From: Larkinella terrae
GTDB taxonomy: Bacteria; Bacteroidota; Bacteroidia; Cytophagales; Spirosomataceae
Direction: 5' to 3'
NCBI RefSeq assembly: GCF_009668025.1
Contig: NZ_WJXZ01000002.1
Coordinates: forward strand, 124,001-188,000
Length of the DNA stretch: 64,000 bases
Within the stretch, counting starts at the first letter, position 1. Every line of letters begins with the position of its first letter. Below, one piece after another: positions 1 through 9,119 of the stretch. A program made the translations under genes and the position numbers. The notes beneath the pieces are model-generated. The model ran no database searches and had not been told where the DNA came from. It saw only the letters and a list, made by a program, of their open reading frames with translations.

Positions 1-21
1 TACGGAATAAAGACGTCGCTT

Positions 22-834
22 TCAAATAAGGTCTTTAAGAGGCTGTTTTCTCACGGAATCGTATACTTTTTGGAAGTCATCATTCAACATCGATTTGGCC
101 GGATAGCGGTGCAGGTAGTTGTAGAACGCCACTTTCCGGGGGTGTGTGAACCAGCGGAGCCAGGTCGGGCTGATCGGTTTGGCCGTCATCAGGTGCAGGT
201 CATGCCCGTCGCTGTAGAGTTGCAGGCCAAACCGTTTGGCGAGCCGGTGTAAGGATTCCAGGCTATAGAGGGCAACATGCTGACCGGTTTCGGGAATAAA
301 ATACCACCAGGTTTCGGGAGTTACGTTCGGATTGGGCAGCACTTTGGTGGTAAACAGAATACTTTTACCGGCTTGTAACATTTGCTCAACGGTGCCAACC
401 GGATTGGCGAGGTGCTCGAAGACTTCAAAAGCCGTGATTAACTCGTAGTTTTTAACTTCCGGCTGATCGGTCACATCGAAATGTTTGGCAAACAGATTCT
501 CACAATATTGATCCAGACGAATAAAGGGAAATCCGCGGTCGCGCATCATCCGGACAAATAAACCGTATCCCCCGCCGTAATCCAGAAAAGGGCCTTCCGG
601 CCGAAACCACTTCCGGATGACGGCCTCTACCGTCGGTGCCCAGTGCAGATTCCGCGAAACCAACCCAATGTCGAGCGACGTAATGGCCGACTCGTACGCT
701 TCCGGCAGCCAGTAGGGCGTTTCGGTCTGGATAAAACCGCATTCGTGGCACCGGTAATACGTGACATCATATTTGAACAATACTTTCACCTGGAAAGACT
801 CGCTCGAAGGGGTATTGCAAATATGGCAGGTCAT
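22..834 (-). CDS. Class I SAM-dependent methyltransferase with N-terminal zinc ribbon
   Basis: A 270-residue protein starting MTCHICN. Two CxxC pairs (CHIC near residue 3, CHEC near residue 29) form a probable zinc ribbon. The SAM-binding glycine motif FLDYGGGYG lies near residue 83 and an acidic AFEVFEHLANP segment near residue 135, as in Methyltransf_23-type enzymes. Related proteins sit in polysaccharide loci and methylate sugar or lipid intermediates; the substrate cannot be read here. It is the last gene of the minus-strand polysaccharide region, separated from the glycosyltransferase upstream by a gap carrying a perfect 27-bp palindrome, so it may be transcribed separately. Family assignment is firm, role inferred. 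Confidence 0.85.
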   Translation of the reverse strand: MTCHICNTPSSESFQVKVLFKYDVTYYRCHECGFIQTETPYWLPEAYESAITSLDIGLVSRNLHWAPTVEAVIRKWFRPEGPFLDYGGGYGLFVRMMRDRGFPFIRLDQYCENLFAKHFDVTDQPEVKNYELITAFEVFEHLANPVGTVEQMLQAGKSILFTTKVLPNPNVTPETWWYFIPETGQHVALYSLESLHRLAKRFGLQLYSDGHDLHLMTAKPISPTWLRWFTHPRKVAFYNYLHRYPAKSMLNDDFQKVYDSVRKQPLKDLI

Positions 835-947
835 AAGTTATCCTTTTGGTCCTGGTTAGTCCGGTTTTTGGTTTATCGTTTCAACATTGTACGCTTTTCG
901 GTTTTATAAGAAACTGTCTGAAATTCAGATCTTCCCTTACTTCGGTC

Positions 948-1013
948 TGCCCCCAACCCCCTAAAGGGGGCTTTGAGACGCCGATTAAAGCCCCCTTTAG
1001 GGGGTTGGGGGCA
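948..1013. repeat. Perfect 27-bp inverted repeat (G/C-run palindrome)
   Basis: Arms 948-974 and 987-1013 are exact reverse complements with a 12-base loop. Each arm carries a run of Cs, AA, a run of Cs, TAAA and a run of Gs. A near copy of its core lies at 58526-58593. Lying after the glycosyltransferase gene, it could act as a terminator, but the arms also fit a dispersed palindromic element. Confidence 0.9.
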
Positions 1014-1087
1014 AAGCGGGAAAGGGAAATTATAAAATTTAGGCAGTCGCTAAACCATAGGCTATTAACCCGGAAATCTACTTTCAG

Positions 1088-2017
1088 TCAAAAATAGAGT
1101 AAATTTTTCAGACCAAGCTTCCGTTTCAGGCTTTCCGCTTTGACAGTCACCCAACCCGGTTTTTTAAAATAGTGGTTGGCGGAGTATTCCGTCGCCAGAA
1201 TGTTTTCGATGATAAACGTCGGATGATTGATTTCGATCAGCGGTTCCAGCGGCAGATTCGCCAGCAATTCGCTGTCTTCACGGGTGTGGGTGGCGTCACC
1301 GCCAAAACCGATATTGGAAATCAGATTCTGGTTGGGGCAGATGCAAAGGCCGTTGTTGATCCAGATGGTATACACCCACGGATAAGCCCAGCTATTGACC
1401 TGGCCCGTAGCCACGCTGTCGAACGCTTCGATCCAGTATTGCTGCACCTGGGGGTCGGAGAAAAGATCCGCGATCCGGTTCTGCTCGCGAAAAATCGGAT
1501 ACGAAGCCATACCCACGTCGTATTTTTCCCAGGCCCGGCGCCAGCTGGCCCAGCCCCAGACGTGGCAAATTTTGGAGTAAAAATACGAGCCGTCGCCGTG
1601 CCAGTTGCCATTCTGAAAATTAACTCCGGCGATGTGCATGACCGTGGCGTCGTTACGGTGATGGCGGAGATTTTCGCGGCAGAATGTAAAGAAACTCAGG
1701 TCCGGCAAACAGTCATCTTCCAGAATAATACCCATTTCGACCTGCTGAAAAAACCAGCTGATGGCCGTACTAACGGCCTTCTTACAACCCAGATTCTGCT
1801 CCTGAATCAAGCGGTGAACCGAACAGGGCCAGTCAATTTCGTCCAGCAACGCCAGGCATTCCGCAACCTGTTCCTGATCGGACGGACGGTGGGGGCGGGG
1901 GCCGTCGATGGATATAAACAATTCACGGGGCTGCACCCGACGGATTTGGTCAAGAACCTGGCGGGCGTGGTGGGGGCGGTTAAATAAAATAAACAGAATA
2001 GGGACGTCAAACTGCAT
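1088..2017 (-). CDS. GT-A-fold glycosyltransferase-like protein
   Basis: A 309-residue protein starting MQFDVPILFILFNRPHHARQ. The N-terminus (VPILFILFNRP, then FISIDGPRP) and the acidic motif ILEDDCLPD near residue 97 are typical of a nucleotide-diphospho-sugar transferase group in Bacteroidota polysaccharide loci, sometimes labelled HlpA-like. The segment HVWGWASWRRAWEKYD near residue 152 is also characteristic. There is no signal peptide or membrane segment, so it should act at the cytoplasmic face, adding a sugar to a lipid-linked precursor. Donor and acceptor are unknown. It is flanked by a 345-bp gap upstream and the 948-1013 palindrome downstream, so it is not clearly in the wza-wzz-gmd-wzx operon. 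Confidence 0.8.
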   Translation of the reverse strand: MQFDVPILFILFNRPHHARQVLDQIRRVQPRELFISIDGPRPHRPSDQEQVAECLALLDEIDWPCSVHRLIQEQNLGCKKAVSTAISWFFQQVEMGIILEDDCLPDLSFFTFCRENLRHHRNDATVMHIAGVNFQNGNWHGDGSYFYSKICHVWGWASWRRAWEKYDVGMASYPIFREQNRIADLFSDPQVQQYWIEAFDSVATGQVNSWAYPWVYTIWINNGLCICPNQNLISNIGFGGDATHTREDSELLANLPLEPLIEINHPTFIIENILATEYSANHYFKKPGWVTVKAESLKRKLGLKNLLYF

Positions 2018-2362
2018 CAGCGCATCAATTTTATTGAGTTAATGATATTTGGAATCCGTATACTTCTTAGAAATATCCATTCCAAACGGCATAGCCGATA
2101 AAAACGTAGCCTTTGTCGGTCAGTTATGGGTATATAACGTCGCCGTTATACGATTTCATCTGAAAAAATTTTATTTCGACCCCAATCCGCGTATAAGATG
2201 ATCGAATGGGCCATTGCCAAAAGCGCACGAATCAGGCCTTTTGGTCAATGAAAAGAAAATCTGGTGTTACTGATAGGAGACAGCTATTATTCTGAAATGG
2301 TTGTCAATAAGCTGGACGAAGCGTAGTCGCTTTTCGTTGCAGCCGAAGCGGCATTATCAATT
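2018..2362. other. Intergenic gap without a recognisable gene
   Basis: This 345-bp stretch separates the flippase gene from the glycosyltransferase gene. No ORF longer than about 25 codons looks convincing. A plus-strand reading from about 2199 (MIEWAIAKSARIRPFGQ, stop, then an open stretch with LLIGDSYYSE) could be a decayed gene fragment, but I cannot assign it to a family. No strong terminator or clear promoter is visible. Confidence 0.4.
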
Positions 2363-3706
2363 TTACTCGTCCTTTTTCAAAAGGCTGCGAATGAAATTTA
2401 CTTTAAAGGCATCGACGAACGCGGCCGATTGGACAAAGAAAACGGGGCGGGCTTCTTTTACGAAATAATTCATCAGGTAGGACGACATGATGTAGGCCAG
2501 CAACGTGGCCACCGAAGCGCCAATGGCCCCATAATCAGGTACTAACACCAGATTCAGAAGAATGTTTAAAAAAGCGCCGGCGATGGTTTTAATCAGCAGG
2601 ATGCGCTGCTTGTTATGGAGAATAAACCAGTAACTGCTCCCCACGCCGGTAAACACAAAAACCGCCGACCAGATGTGAATGATCAGGATGCGGTCGGCCC
2701 CGCTGTACTGTTGCCCGTAGAGAAGCTGCGTCAGAAAAGGGGCGGAGAACGAAATAAAAACCGCAATCAGAATGCTGATGAAACTCAGCAACGCCAGCAG
2801 TTTCCGGAATGCCCGTTGAAAGGCGTCTTCGTCCTGGTTTTTCAGCTTGACGATGGACGGGTAAAAAGACGAGGTGATGGCGGTGGCGATAAAATACCAG
2901 ACTTCCGAAAGCCGCAAAGCCGCTGTGTATTTTCCCAGTTCCAGATCGGTGGCGAGTTCCTTGAGCAGAAACTGGTCGGAGCGCATGTAGAGAAAAATGA
3001 AAAAATCGGCGATCATGATCGGCCAGGCCATTTGCAAAAGCCGCAAGGCAAGCGCCCGGTCAAACCGCCATTGGAGTACGTGCTGCCCTTCTTCCCGGTT
3101 GTAAATCACGATCAGAATCAGCGCCGAAAGCGCGGCTTCGACGAAAACAATCGAAGAAAACGCCAGCAAACTGAACTGATTGGCCAGGAAATAAACCCGC
3201 AGCACCGTCGACAGAACGAACGCAATGGACTTGGCCGTGACCGAAAGGCGGGATTTGACGCGCGACTGGAAATGCAGGTCGATCACGTCCACACTCTGAC
3301 ACACCAGCACCGAACTGGTAAACAGAATCATTGCCTGCAAAACCGGTTGGTCGCTGTAGAGAATACGAACGCAAACCGTAATGATAAACAACGAAACCGT
3401 TCCGGCGATCAACCTGAGAATGAAGCCTGTACCGAGCAACTGGTTTTCGGAATACTCGCCTTTGCGCACGATTTCCGTGATCAGAATATTAGCCAGCCCC
3501 AGCCCCGCCAGCGACGTCAGCACAGTTGGAAACACATTCGCGAAATTCAGCAGACCGAATTGAGCAGGCCCCAAATACCGCGCCGACCAGACGCCAACCA
3601 GCAAAGCCGTGGCCATGCGGAAGATGCGGTCGAAGAAAACCCAGCCCGCATTGGCAAACGCTTTCCGGGCGGTTGTACTCAGTTTTTGGGGACTTATTCC
3701 AATCAT
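2363..3706 (-). CDS. Wzx-like polysaccharide flippase (MATE/MOP superfamily)
   Basis: About 447 residues with 12 or more hydrophobic segments spread along its length, an N-terminal AGWVFFDRIFRMATALLVGVWSARYLGPAQFGLL segment and the general layout of Polysacc_synt / Polysacc_synt_C proteins. Such proteins flip undecaprenyl-linked oligosaccharides across the inner membrane. I place the start at the internal ATG (MIGISPQKL) 13 bases after the gmd stop; a longer reading to 3760 would overlap gmd by about 40 bases. Third product after wza- and wzz-like genes and gmd. No polymerase (Wzy) is visible in the window. Confidence 0.85.
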   Translation of the reverse strand: MIGISPQKLSTTARKAFANAGWVFFDRIFRMATALLVGVWSARYLGPAQFGLLNFANVFPTVLTSLAGLGLANILITEIVRKGEYSENQLLGTGFILRLIAGTVSLFIITVCVRILYSDQPVLQAMILFTSSVLVCQSVDVIDLHFQSRVKSRLSVTAKSIAFVLSTVLRVYFLANQFSLLAFSSIVFVEAALSALILIVIYNREEGQHVLQWRFDRALALRLLQMAWPIMIADFFIFLYMRSDQFLLKELATDLELGKYTAALRLSEVWYFIATAITSSFYPSIVKLKNQDEDAFQRAFRKLLALLSFISILIAVFISFSAPFLTQLLYGQQYSGADRILIIHIWSAVFVFTGVGSSYWFILHNKQRILLIKTIAGAFLNILLNLVLVPDYGAIGASVATLLAYIMSSYLMNYFVKEARPVFFVQSAAFVDAFKVNFIRSLLKKDE

Positions 3707-3719
3707 GGGAAGTGCGTAA

Positions 3720-4697
3720 TCAGGTCGCTTTCGGGTAAAAGCTGCCGTTGAGCTGGGCATCGACCATCAGCCGGGCCACGTCCTCCATTTTGTGCTGCGC
3801 CTTCCAGCCGAATTGCCAGTACGCTTTGGCCGGGTTGGCGTTTCCTTCGGCCAGGTCAGTAGGTCTGAAAAAAGAAGGGTCGATCTGGACGTGCTCTTCC
3901 CAATTTAAATTGACCCGTTCGAAGACAATCCGGATGAAATCTTTCAGTTTTCGGGTGTGCCCCGTTGCGATGACGTAATCGTCGGGCTGCGGTTGCTGGA
4001 GCATGAGCCACATGGCCTCCACGTAATCGGGCGCCCAGCCCCAGTCGCGGGCAATGTCGATGTTCCCCAACGTCAGTTTTTCGGTACTGCCCTGCGCAAT
4101 GCGGCAGGCAGCTGCCACGATCTTTCGGGTTACAAACCGCTCGGGCCGGAGGGGCGATTCGTGGTTGAACAGAATGCCGGTGCTGGCAAAAAGCTGGTAG
4201 GCTTCGCGGTAATTGGCAACCTGCCAGAAAGCCGCTGCTTTGGCGACGCCGTAGGGGCTGCGCGGCCGAAACGGCGTCGATTCGTCGGCGGCCAGTTGGC
4301 CGGTATCCCCAAACGACTCGCTTGATCCGGCGTTGTATAACTTGATGGGCAATTCACTAAACCGGATGGCTTCCAGCAGGTTCAAGGTTCCGACACTGAT
4401 GCTTTCGAGCGTTTCGACGGGTTGCTCGAACGACAAACCGACCGAACTTTGCCCGGCGAGGTTGTACACCTCGTCCGGCCGAATTTTCAACAACGTCTGT
4501 AAAACACTGCGAAAGTCGTTGATATTCACCGACACCAGCGACACCTGTGATCGGATATCCAGGCGGGTCAGGTTATTGAAGGACGACATCTGCGCATCGC
4601 GCGAACCGCCAAAGACTTCATAGCCTTTCGTCAGCAGCAAGTCGGCCAGATACGCACCATCCTGCCCCGAAACTCCACAAATCAATGCTTTCTTCAT
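3720..4697 (-). CDS. gmd: GDP-mannose 4,6-dehydratase
   Basis: A 325-residue extended short-chain dehydrogenase. It begins MKKALICGVSGQDGAYL, the NADP-binding glycine motif typical of GMD, followed by the substrate region EVYNLAGQSSVGLSFEQP. The catalytic SSE (AGSSESFG) and YGVAK motifs are present, as is FNHESPLRPERFVTRKI, highly typical of GMD. It converts GDP-D-mannose to GDP-4-keto-6-deoxymannose, a precursor of GDP-fucose, GDP-rhamnose or GDP-perosamine; no follow-on enzyme lies in the window. It sits 26 bases after the wzz-like gene and just before the flippase gene, so its sugar very likely enters the exported polysaccharide. It is slightly shorter than many GMDs. Confidence 0.93.
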   Translation of the reverse strand: MKKALICGVSGQDGAYLADLLLTKGYEVFGGSRDAQMSSFNNLTRLDIRSQVSLVSVNINDFRSVLQTLLKIRPDEVYNLAGQSSVGLSFEQPVETLESISVGTLNLLEAIRFSELPIKLYNAGSSESFGDTGQLAADESTPFRPRSPYGVAKAAAFWQVANYREAYQLFASTGILFNHESPLRPERFVTRKIVAAACRIAQGSTEKLTLGNIDIARDWGWAPDYVEAMWLMLQQPQPDDYVIATGHTRKLKDFIRIVFERVNLNWEEHVQIDPSFFRPTDLAEGNANPAKAYWQFGWKAQHKMEDVARLMVDAQLNGSFYPKAT

Positions 4698-4723
4698 GTT
4701 TTTATTGGGTTACGGTATTCAGT

Positions 4724-5833
4724 TTACGCCTGACGCCGGATTCTTCCCCAAACGGTTCGCATCAGCGTCCAGCCCAGACCCGCAACCACCCCGGCCGCCA
4801 GGGCAGCAAAAATAATCAGGGTGCGCCGGGGGCCATTGGCTCGGAGCGGTACTCTCGGCGGTTCCAGCATTTTGAAAACCGGCGTTTCTTCCTGCACCCG
4901 GATTTTGGCCTGTTCCAGTTGCCGGGATAAGTCGTTGTAAACGTTTTGGGCCAGTAAAAATTCGGCCTGAAGCCGTTGCTCGCTAATCCGGGCCAAACCG
5001 CTGTATAAACTCCGGTTGCGGTCGCGGTAACTTTCCAACTCGTATTCAGCCGCCTGGTACCGGCGCCGGGCTTGTTCGACCTGCTGAATCAGAAACCGCT
5101 CCTGATTCCGGACTTTCTGCGTACGGTAACTGGTAATGTAATTTGTCAGGTATTCGAGCGACAGGCGGGCAACGGTGGCAGCCACCACCGGGTCGGCCAT
5201 GATGGCTTCAATGGTTACAATACCGGTTCGTCGTTCGTAGGTAGTGGTAATCCGACTGGTCAGCATAGTGGCCAAGCCTTCCTGTTCAGGCGAAATCTGC
5301 AAGGCTTTGCTGTAATTCTTGGGGTCCAGCAGATTGACAGGCGCCGATTTCGGTTCAGTGGTTGTAGGGTCGGTATTGCCAATAAGCCGTTGAAAAGCCG
5401 TTTCCCGACTCTGCCGTTTCAGGTAGGTTTGTAACGGGAGTACGGTTTTGTAGTTTTTGGAGTAAACCGGCTGGTTCAATAGTTGGAGGGCAAACGGAAT
5501 GCTTTGCAAAACATCGGGGTACAGATCGGGCCGAATGACATCACTGGCGGTGTTGTCGACGTTAAGCCCGGCCAGACCCGCCAGTGACCCCAGGTTACTC
5601 ATGCCCGGCGAACTGCCCGCCGAGGCTTCGGGCATCACGGTAACTTCCGACTTATAATCGTCCGGTTTGGAAAAGGCGTAATAAATACCGGCCAGGACTC
5701 CCAGGACGGCAAAAACCAGCACGGCCCGCAGGCTGCGTTGCATAAATTTCAGGATGTCACCCGGCCGGATCTGGATCAGATCATCGTCGTCCATTTCGGA
5801 ACTGGCGGGCGGTTTTTGCGTTGGTATTGACAT
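4724..5833 (-). CDS. Wzz/GNVR-type chain-length determinant protein
   Basis: A 369-residue inner-membrane protein. After a short acidic N-terminus (MDDDDLIQIRPGDILKFMQRSLR) comes a membrane segment near residues 36-52 (AVLVFAVLGVLAGIYYAF). A periplasmic domain includes a coiled-coil-rich part around residues 235-315, and a second membrane segment lies near 338-358. This is the Wzz/PCP layout. No Walker motifs or tyrosine cluster are seen, so it lacks the fused BY-kinase found in some relatives. It should set polymer length together with the SLBB export protein encoded 33 bases upstream. Confidence 0.88.
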   Translation of the reverse strand: MSIPTQKPPASSEMDDDDLIQIRPGDILKFMQRSLRAVLVFAVLGVLAGIYYAFSKPDDYKSEVTVMPEASAGSSPGMSNLGSLAGLAGLNVDNTASDVIRPDLYPDVLQSIPFALQLLNQPVYSKNYKTVLPLQTYLKRQSRETAFQRLIGNTDPTTTEPKSAPVNLLDPKNYSKALQISPEQEGLATMLTSRITTTYERRTGIVTIEAIMADPVVAATVARLSLEYLTNYITSYRTQKVRNQERFLIQQVEQARRRYQAAEYELESYRDRNRSLYSGLARISEQRLQAEFLLAQNVYNDLSRQLEQAKIRVQEETPVFKMLEPPRVPLRANGPRRTLIIFAALAAGVVAGLGWTLMRTVWGRIRRQA

Positions 5834-5866
5834 GAAGCGACGTACTAAACGTTGCGCTAAAGTTGA

Positions 5867-8287
5867 TTAAAACAATCGGACCAGGTTGATAATAACGGTC
5901 GTTAGGGTAACGGTCATTGTGCCAATCACCGAAATAAGCCCAATTCGCTCGCCCGGACTCAGCCTTCGATCTTCGGTAAAAGGTTCAAATGGGATAATAA
6001 CCCGCGAACCCGGTTCAATTTTCGGGTATTTTCTAAAGAACAAAAACCGCTTCGTTCGGTCCTTTAATCCGTTGGCATACACCACATAAGAACGCTTTTG
6101 CCGCGCATTGTCGGTAAATCCACCGGCCTGCGTAATGTAATCCTTGAACTTAAAGCCGGTGGTAAAGCTGACAACTGATGGATTCAATACGGCTCCCTGA
6201 ATGCTGACGGTTTCGGTTAATCTCGGAATGAAAAGCGAATCGCCTACTTCGAGCAACAGGTTGCCCGATACGTTCGGATTATCCATGATCGCACCCAGAT
6301 CGGTGGCGATGACCGTGCCGCGTCGGGAAAACCGGGCACCCGGCAGAAAAGCTCCGGTTTTCAGGCCGCCTACCCGTTTGAGAATATCCGAAATCCGTTC
6401 TCCCCGCGATTCGATGGCGTAATTTCCGGGATGCTGCACTTCGCCCGATACGGTGACATTCCGCTGGAGTTCATACCGGGGCGACGTTCGCACGTAAACT
6501 ACATCGAACGGTTTGAGCAAAAACCGGGCATCGGCGGGCAGCAAATGCAATTCGCGATCGATGGAAAACTGAAAAATCTGAACGGTTTCGCTGCCGTTCA
6601 TCTTGGTCGTATCCTCCCGAATCCGCCGGGCCACTTCGATGCGTGTCGGCGTTGCCCCTTCCTGAAAACCGCCCGACAACGCGATTAAATCGGTGACAGT
6701 CAGGTTGGTGACATACGGAATAGTGTCGGGTCGGTTCACGGCACCCTCGATGCTGACAAAATACGGTTCGCGCAGATCGCGGACGGAATAAATGTGTACG
6801 CTGTCCTGCCGAAGCAATGGAATATCTTCCGTTTCGTTCCGCATTAATTGCCCGACATCGAACGGAATCGCTTCCAGATCCGTGTTATCGCGTTCCCGGT
6901 AGAGCGTTGCCCGGTTCAGAAACGCATCTTTCCGGAGCCCTTCGGCCCGTTTGATGAGCGAGCGAACGGAAGTGATGTCATCGCCCAGCGCATAATCGCC
7001 GGGACGCATCACGGCGCCCGTCACCTGAACCCGGTTTTCGTAGCGGTTTAAGATCTCGCCAATGGTGTATTTATCCCCCGACTGCGGAACGAAGGTGGCC
7101 AACTGTTCCTGGGTGATGGTCGAAATTCGCAATTCACGGGGCGTGTTCCGGCGCAGCGTGAGCGAAAACGTATAGGCCCGGTCGGTAAAACCGCCCGCAA
7201 AGCTCAGGACATTTTTGAGGGTTTCACCGGTTTTTACTTCATAAATGGCGGGGCGTTTGACCTGCCCGACCATTTCGACGCGAACCCCGTAATCGTTGAC
7301 CCGAATCACATCCTGGTCCAGCAGCCGGATATCGTCTTTTTTGTCTGCCCGCAACAAATAGTCGTATAAATCGATGGTTCGGATGATGCGGTTATTGCGA
7401 ATTACCTGAATGTCGCGGAACGAACCGGTTTCGGGGTTGGGGCCACCCGCCAGATACAGCGCGTTGAAAGCCGTTGATAGTGAGGAAAGTGTGTAGGTTC
7501 CGGGCATAACTACCTCGCCCACCATCGTAACGCGAATGCTGCGGATGTTGCCCAGCGTTACGGATGCGTACGTGCCGCTGTTGGGGCGGTTTAGGCCCTG
7601 ATAGGCCTGCCGCAGCCGCCCGACAATCCGTTGTTCGGCCTGTTCGATGGTGAGGCCGCTGACGAAAATAGGAGCCAGGTTCAGCATCCGGACCGAGCCT
7701 TCGGGACTGACGCGCAGCCGGAAACTCTCGGTCGAATTGCCGTAAATCTCCACAACCAGTTCGTCGTCCGGCCCGACGACGTAATTCCGGGGGGTAGCAA
7801 TCCGCAGGTTGGGTTCAAACGTGAGCGAAGTACCTTTAAACAATGAAGCGCCGAAGATATTGGGCCGCCGGATCGTATCGCGTCGCAGCAGATTCAGGCT
7901 GTCGTAGGCCGAAAAAGGTCGTTGGGAAAGCGAACCCTGCTGCGACCGGCTGATGAGCGTGTCGGCCGAAAATTGCCCGCTGCGGTTCGATTGCTGCTTG
8001 ATTTTTGCCATGCGCTGCCGCATTTTGGCAATGTCGTTCAGCGTGTAACCCTGCGACATGGCGGCTTGCTCAATCTGCATTTCGGTCAGTCCGCTGCCCT
8101 GCGCGCGTTGGTAAAATTCAATGATCTGCTCATCATTCAACTGATCGGCCCGCGAAGGCTGCTGGGAAAAACCGGCTGTAATGACCAGCATAATCAGCAA
8201 AAAAGACAGCGCAAACCGTTGTTGGAACAGCAAAAACGAGGAATTGCGGTAGGTGGACAAACAAGATTGTATTCTGCTACGGTTCAT
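5867..8287 (-). CDS. Wza-like polysaccharide export protein with multiple SLBB domains
   Basis: About 806 residues. An N-terminal signal sequence (FALSFLLIMLVITAGFSQQP) is followed by a linker with DRADQLNDEQ-like helices, a poly_export domain around residues 150-230 (YVVGPDDELVVEIYGNSTESF), then a string of SLBB domains. Repeated VxGxVxxPGxY motifs are seen (MVGEVVMPGTYTL, VTGAVMRPGDYAL, VSGEVQHPGNYAI). A C-terminal hydrophobic segment ends the protein. Family members form the outer-membrane/periplasmic channel for capsule or exopolysaccharide. I chose the ATG at 8287 (MNRSRIQS) because a TAnnTTTG promoter element at 8310-8317 lies inside the longer reading that starts at 8353. First gene of the wza-wzz-gmd-wzx operon. 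Confidence 0.9.
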   Translation of the reverse strand: MNRSRIQSCLSTYRNSSFLLFQQRFALSFLLIMLVITAGFSQQPSRADQLNDEQIIEFYQRAQGSGLTEMQIEQAAMSQGYTLNDIAKMRQRMAKIKQQSNRSGQFSADTLISRSQQGSLSQRPFSAYDSLNLLRRDTIRRPNIFGASLFKGTSLTFEPNLRIATPRNYVVGPDDELVVEIYGNSTESFRLRVSPEGSVRMLNLAPIFVSGLTIEQAEQRIVGRLRQAYQGLNRPNSGTYASVTLGNIRSIRVTMVGEVVMPGTYTLSSLSTAFNALYLAGGPNPETGSFRDIQVIRNNRIIRTIDLYDYLLRADKKDDIRLLDQDVIRVNDYGVRVEMVGQVKRPAIYEVKTGETLKNVLSFAGGFTDRAYTFSLTLRRNTPRELRISTITQEQLATFVPQSGDKYTIGEILNRYENRVQVTGAVMRPGDYALGDDITSVRSLIKRAEGLRKDAFLNRATLYRERDNTDLEAIPFDVGQLMRNETEDIPLLRQDSVHIYSVRDLREPYFVSIEGAVNRPDTIPYVTNLTVTDLIALSGGFQEGATPTRIEVARRIREDTTKMNGSETVQIFQFSIDRELHLLPADARFLLKPFDVVYVRTSPRYELQRNVTVSGEVQHPGNYAIESRGERISDILKRVGGLKTGAFLPGARFSRRGTVIATDLGAIMDNPNVSGNLLLEVGDSLFIPRLTETVSIQGAVLNPSVVSFTTGFKFKDYITQAGGFTDNARQKRSYVVYANGLKDRTKRFLFFRKYPKIEPGSRVIIPFEPFTEDRRLSPGERIGLISVIGTMTVTLTTVIINLVRLF

Positions 8288-8309
8288 GCCGTGAAAATAA
8301 TCTGACCCA

Positions 8310-8317
8310 CAAAGGTA
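8310..8317 (-). promoter_or_regulatory. Predicted -7 promoter element of the polysaccharide operon
   Basis: On the minus strand this reads TACCTTTG, a full match to the Bacteroidota TAnnTTTG element. It lies 23 bases before the chosen start of the wza-like gene. No clear TTTG -33 element is visible at the usual spacing. Confidence 0.45.
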
Positions 8318-8374
8318 CGAATTGATTGATTTTCTGTCGCTTTTTATAGTCAATGGTCCAAAAGTGGCTTTTTA

Positions 8375-8408
8375 TTTGAAAATACCGCTATTTAGCCGAA
8401 TAGTTTTT
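8375..8408 (+). promoter_or_regulatory. Possible promoter of the gamma-carbonic anhydrase-like gene
   Basis: TTTG at 8375-8378, a 22-base spacer, then TAGTTTTT at 8401-8408 (7 of 8 against TAnnTTTG), 34 bases before the ATG at 8443. It is divergent from the polysaccharide operon promoter. Weak evidence. Confidence 0.3.
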
Positions 8409-8442
8409 CCGTAATAAACCCAATAAATAGAACTTAACCAAG

Positions 8443-8955
8443 ATGGCATTAATAAAGCCGATTCGCGGTATCCATCCTCAAACTGGCGACGAGTGCTGGT
8501 TTGCCGATAATGCGACCCTTGTGGGCGAAGTGATCATGGGCCGCAACTGCACGGTCTGGTTCAACGCCGTGGTGCGGGGCGACGTCAATTCGATTACGAT
8601 GGGCGATTACTGCAACGTTCAGGACGGCGCGGTGATTCATTGTACCTACCAGAAATTCAAAACCACCATTGGCAGTTACGTGTCGATTGCCCACAACGCC
8701 ATTGTCCACGGCTGTACGATTGAAGATAAAGTGCTGATCGGAATGGGCGCGATCGTGATGGACGGCGCCGTCATTGGCACCGGTTCCATTATTGCTGCCG
8801 GGGCCATTGTGACCCAAAATACCGTAGTGCCGCCGGGTTCGATTTACGCCGGTAACCCTGCCCGGTTTTTGAAAGCCGTTACGCCCGAATTGGGCGAAGT
8901 TTTTATGCGAACGGCGAATAATTACGTGATGTATGCGGGTTGGTATGCAGATTAG
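8443..8955 (+). CDS. Gamma-class carbonic anhydrase / YrdA-PaaY family protein
   Basis: A 170-residue left-handed beta-helix protein. It has hexapeptide repeats through most of its length (ATLVGEVIMGRNCTVWFNAVVRGDV and later) and the histidine positions of the family (VIHCTY, SIAHNAIVHGC) that bind a metal across trimer interfaces. It ends with GNPARFLKAVTPE and a C-terminal helix. Family members include gamma-carbonic anhydrases and acyltransferase-like proteins; enzymatic activity cannot be decided from sequence. Cytoplasmic, single-gene unit, divergent from the polysaccharide operon. Confidence 0.88.
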   Translation: MALIKPIRGIHPQTGDECWFADNATLVGEVIMGRNCTVWFNAVVRGDVNSITMGDYCNVQDGAVIHCTYQKFKTTIGSYVSIAHNAIVHGCTIEDKVLIGMGAIVMDGAVIGTGSIIAAGAIVTQNTVVPPGSIYAGNPARFLKAVTPELGEVFMRTANNYVMYAGWYAD

Positions 8956-8976
8956 CTAAAAGTCATGCCCAAACTA

Positions 8977-9007
8977 TTGCATCGGATGAATTGAGTGAGT
9001 ATATTTG
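8977..9007 (+). promoter_or_regulatory. Predicted promoter of the Fur-family regulator
   Basis: TTG at 8977-8979, a 20-base spacer and TATATTTG at 9000-9007: a full match to the Bacteroidota -33/-7 layout. It implies a leader of about 105-110 bases before the ATG at 9120, long enough for regulation. Confidence 0.5.
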
Positions 9008-9119
9008 TTTGAAATTAGTCTAAATTAGAAATTTGGTACTACTTTCACATACTTAGTCAGCAGCCGTTTTCCCCAGTGTTCTGCGCCGTTATCCCGGTAG
9101 CAGTCACGCCATTATCATT

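Noticed and set aside
2199-2330. Remnant transposase or glycosyltransferase gene
   Set aside because: Two short open stretches in one plus-strand frame gave no recognisable motif, so no mobile element is called.
2615-3751. 378-codon plus-strand ORF opposite the flippase gene
   Set aside because: Extremely Gln/Arg/Asn-rich, an artefact of antisense reading of a membrane-protein gene.
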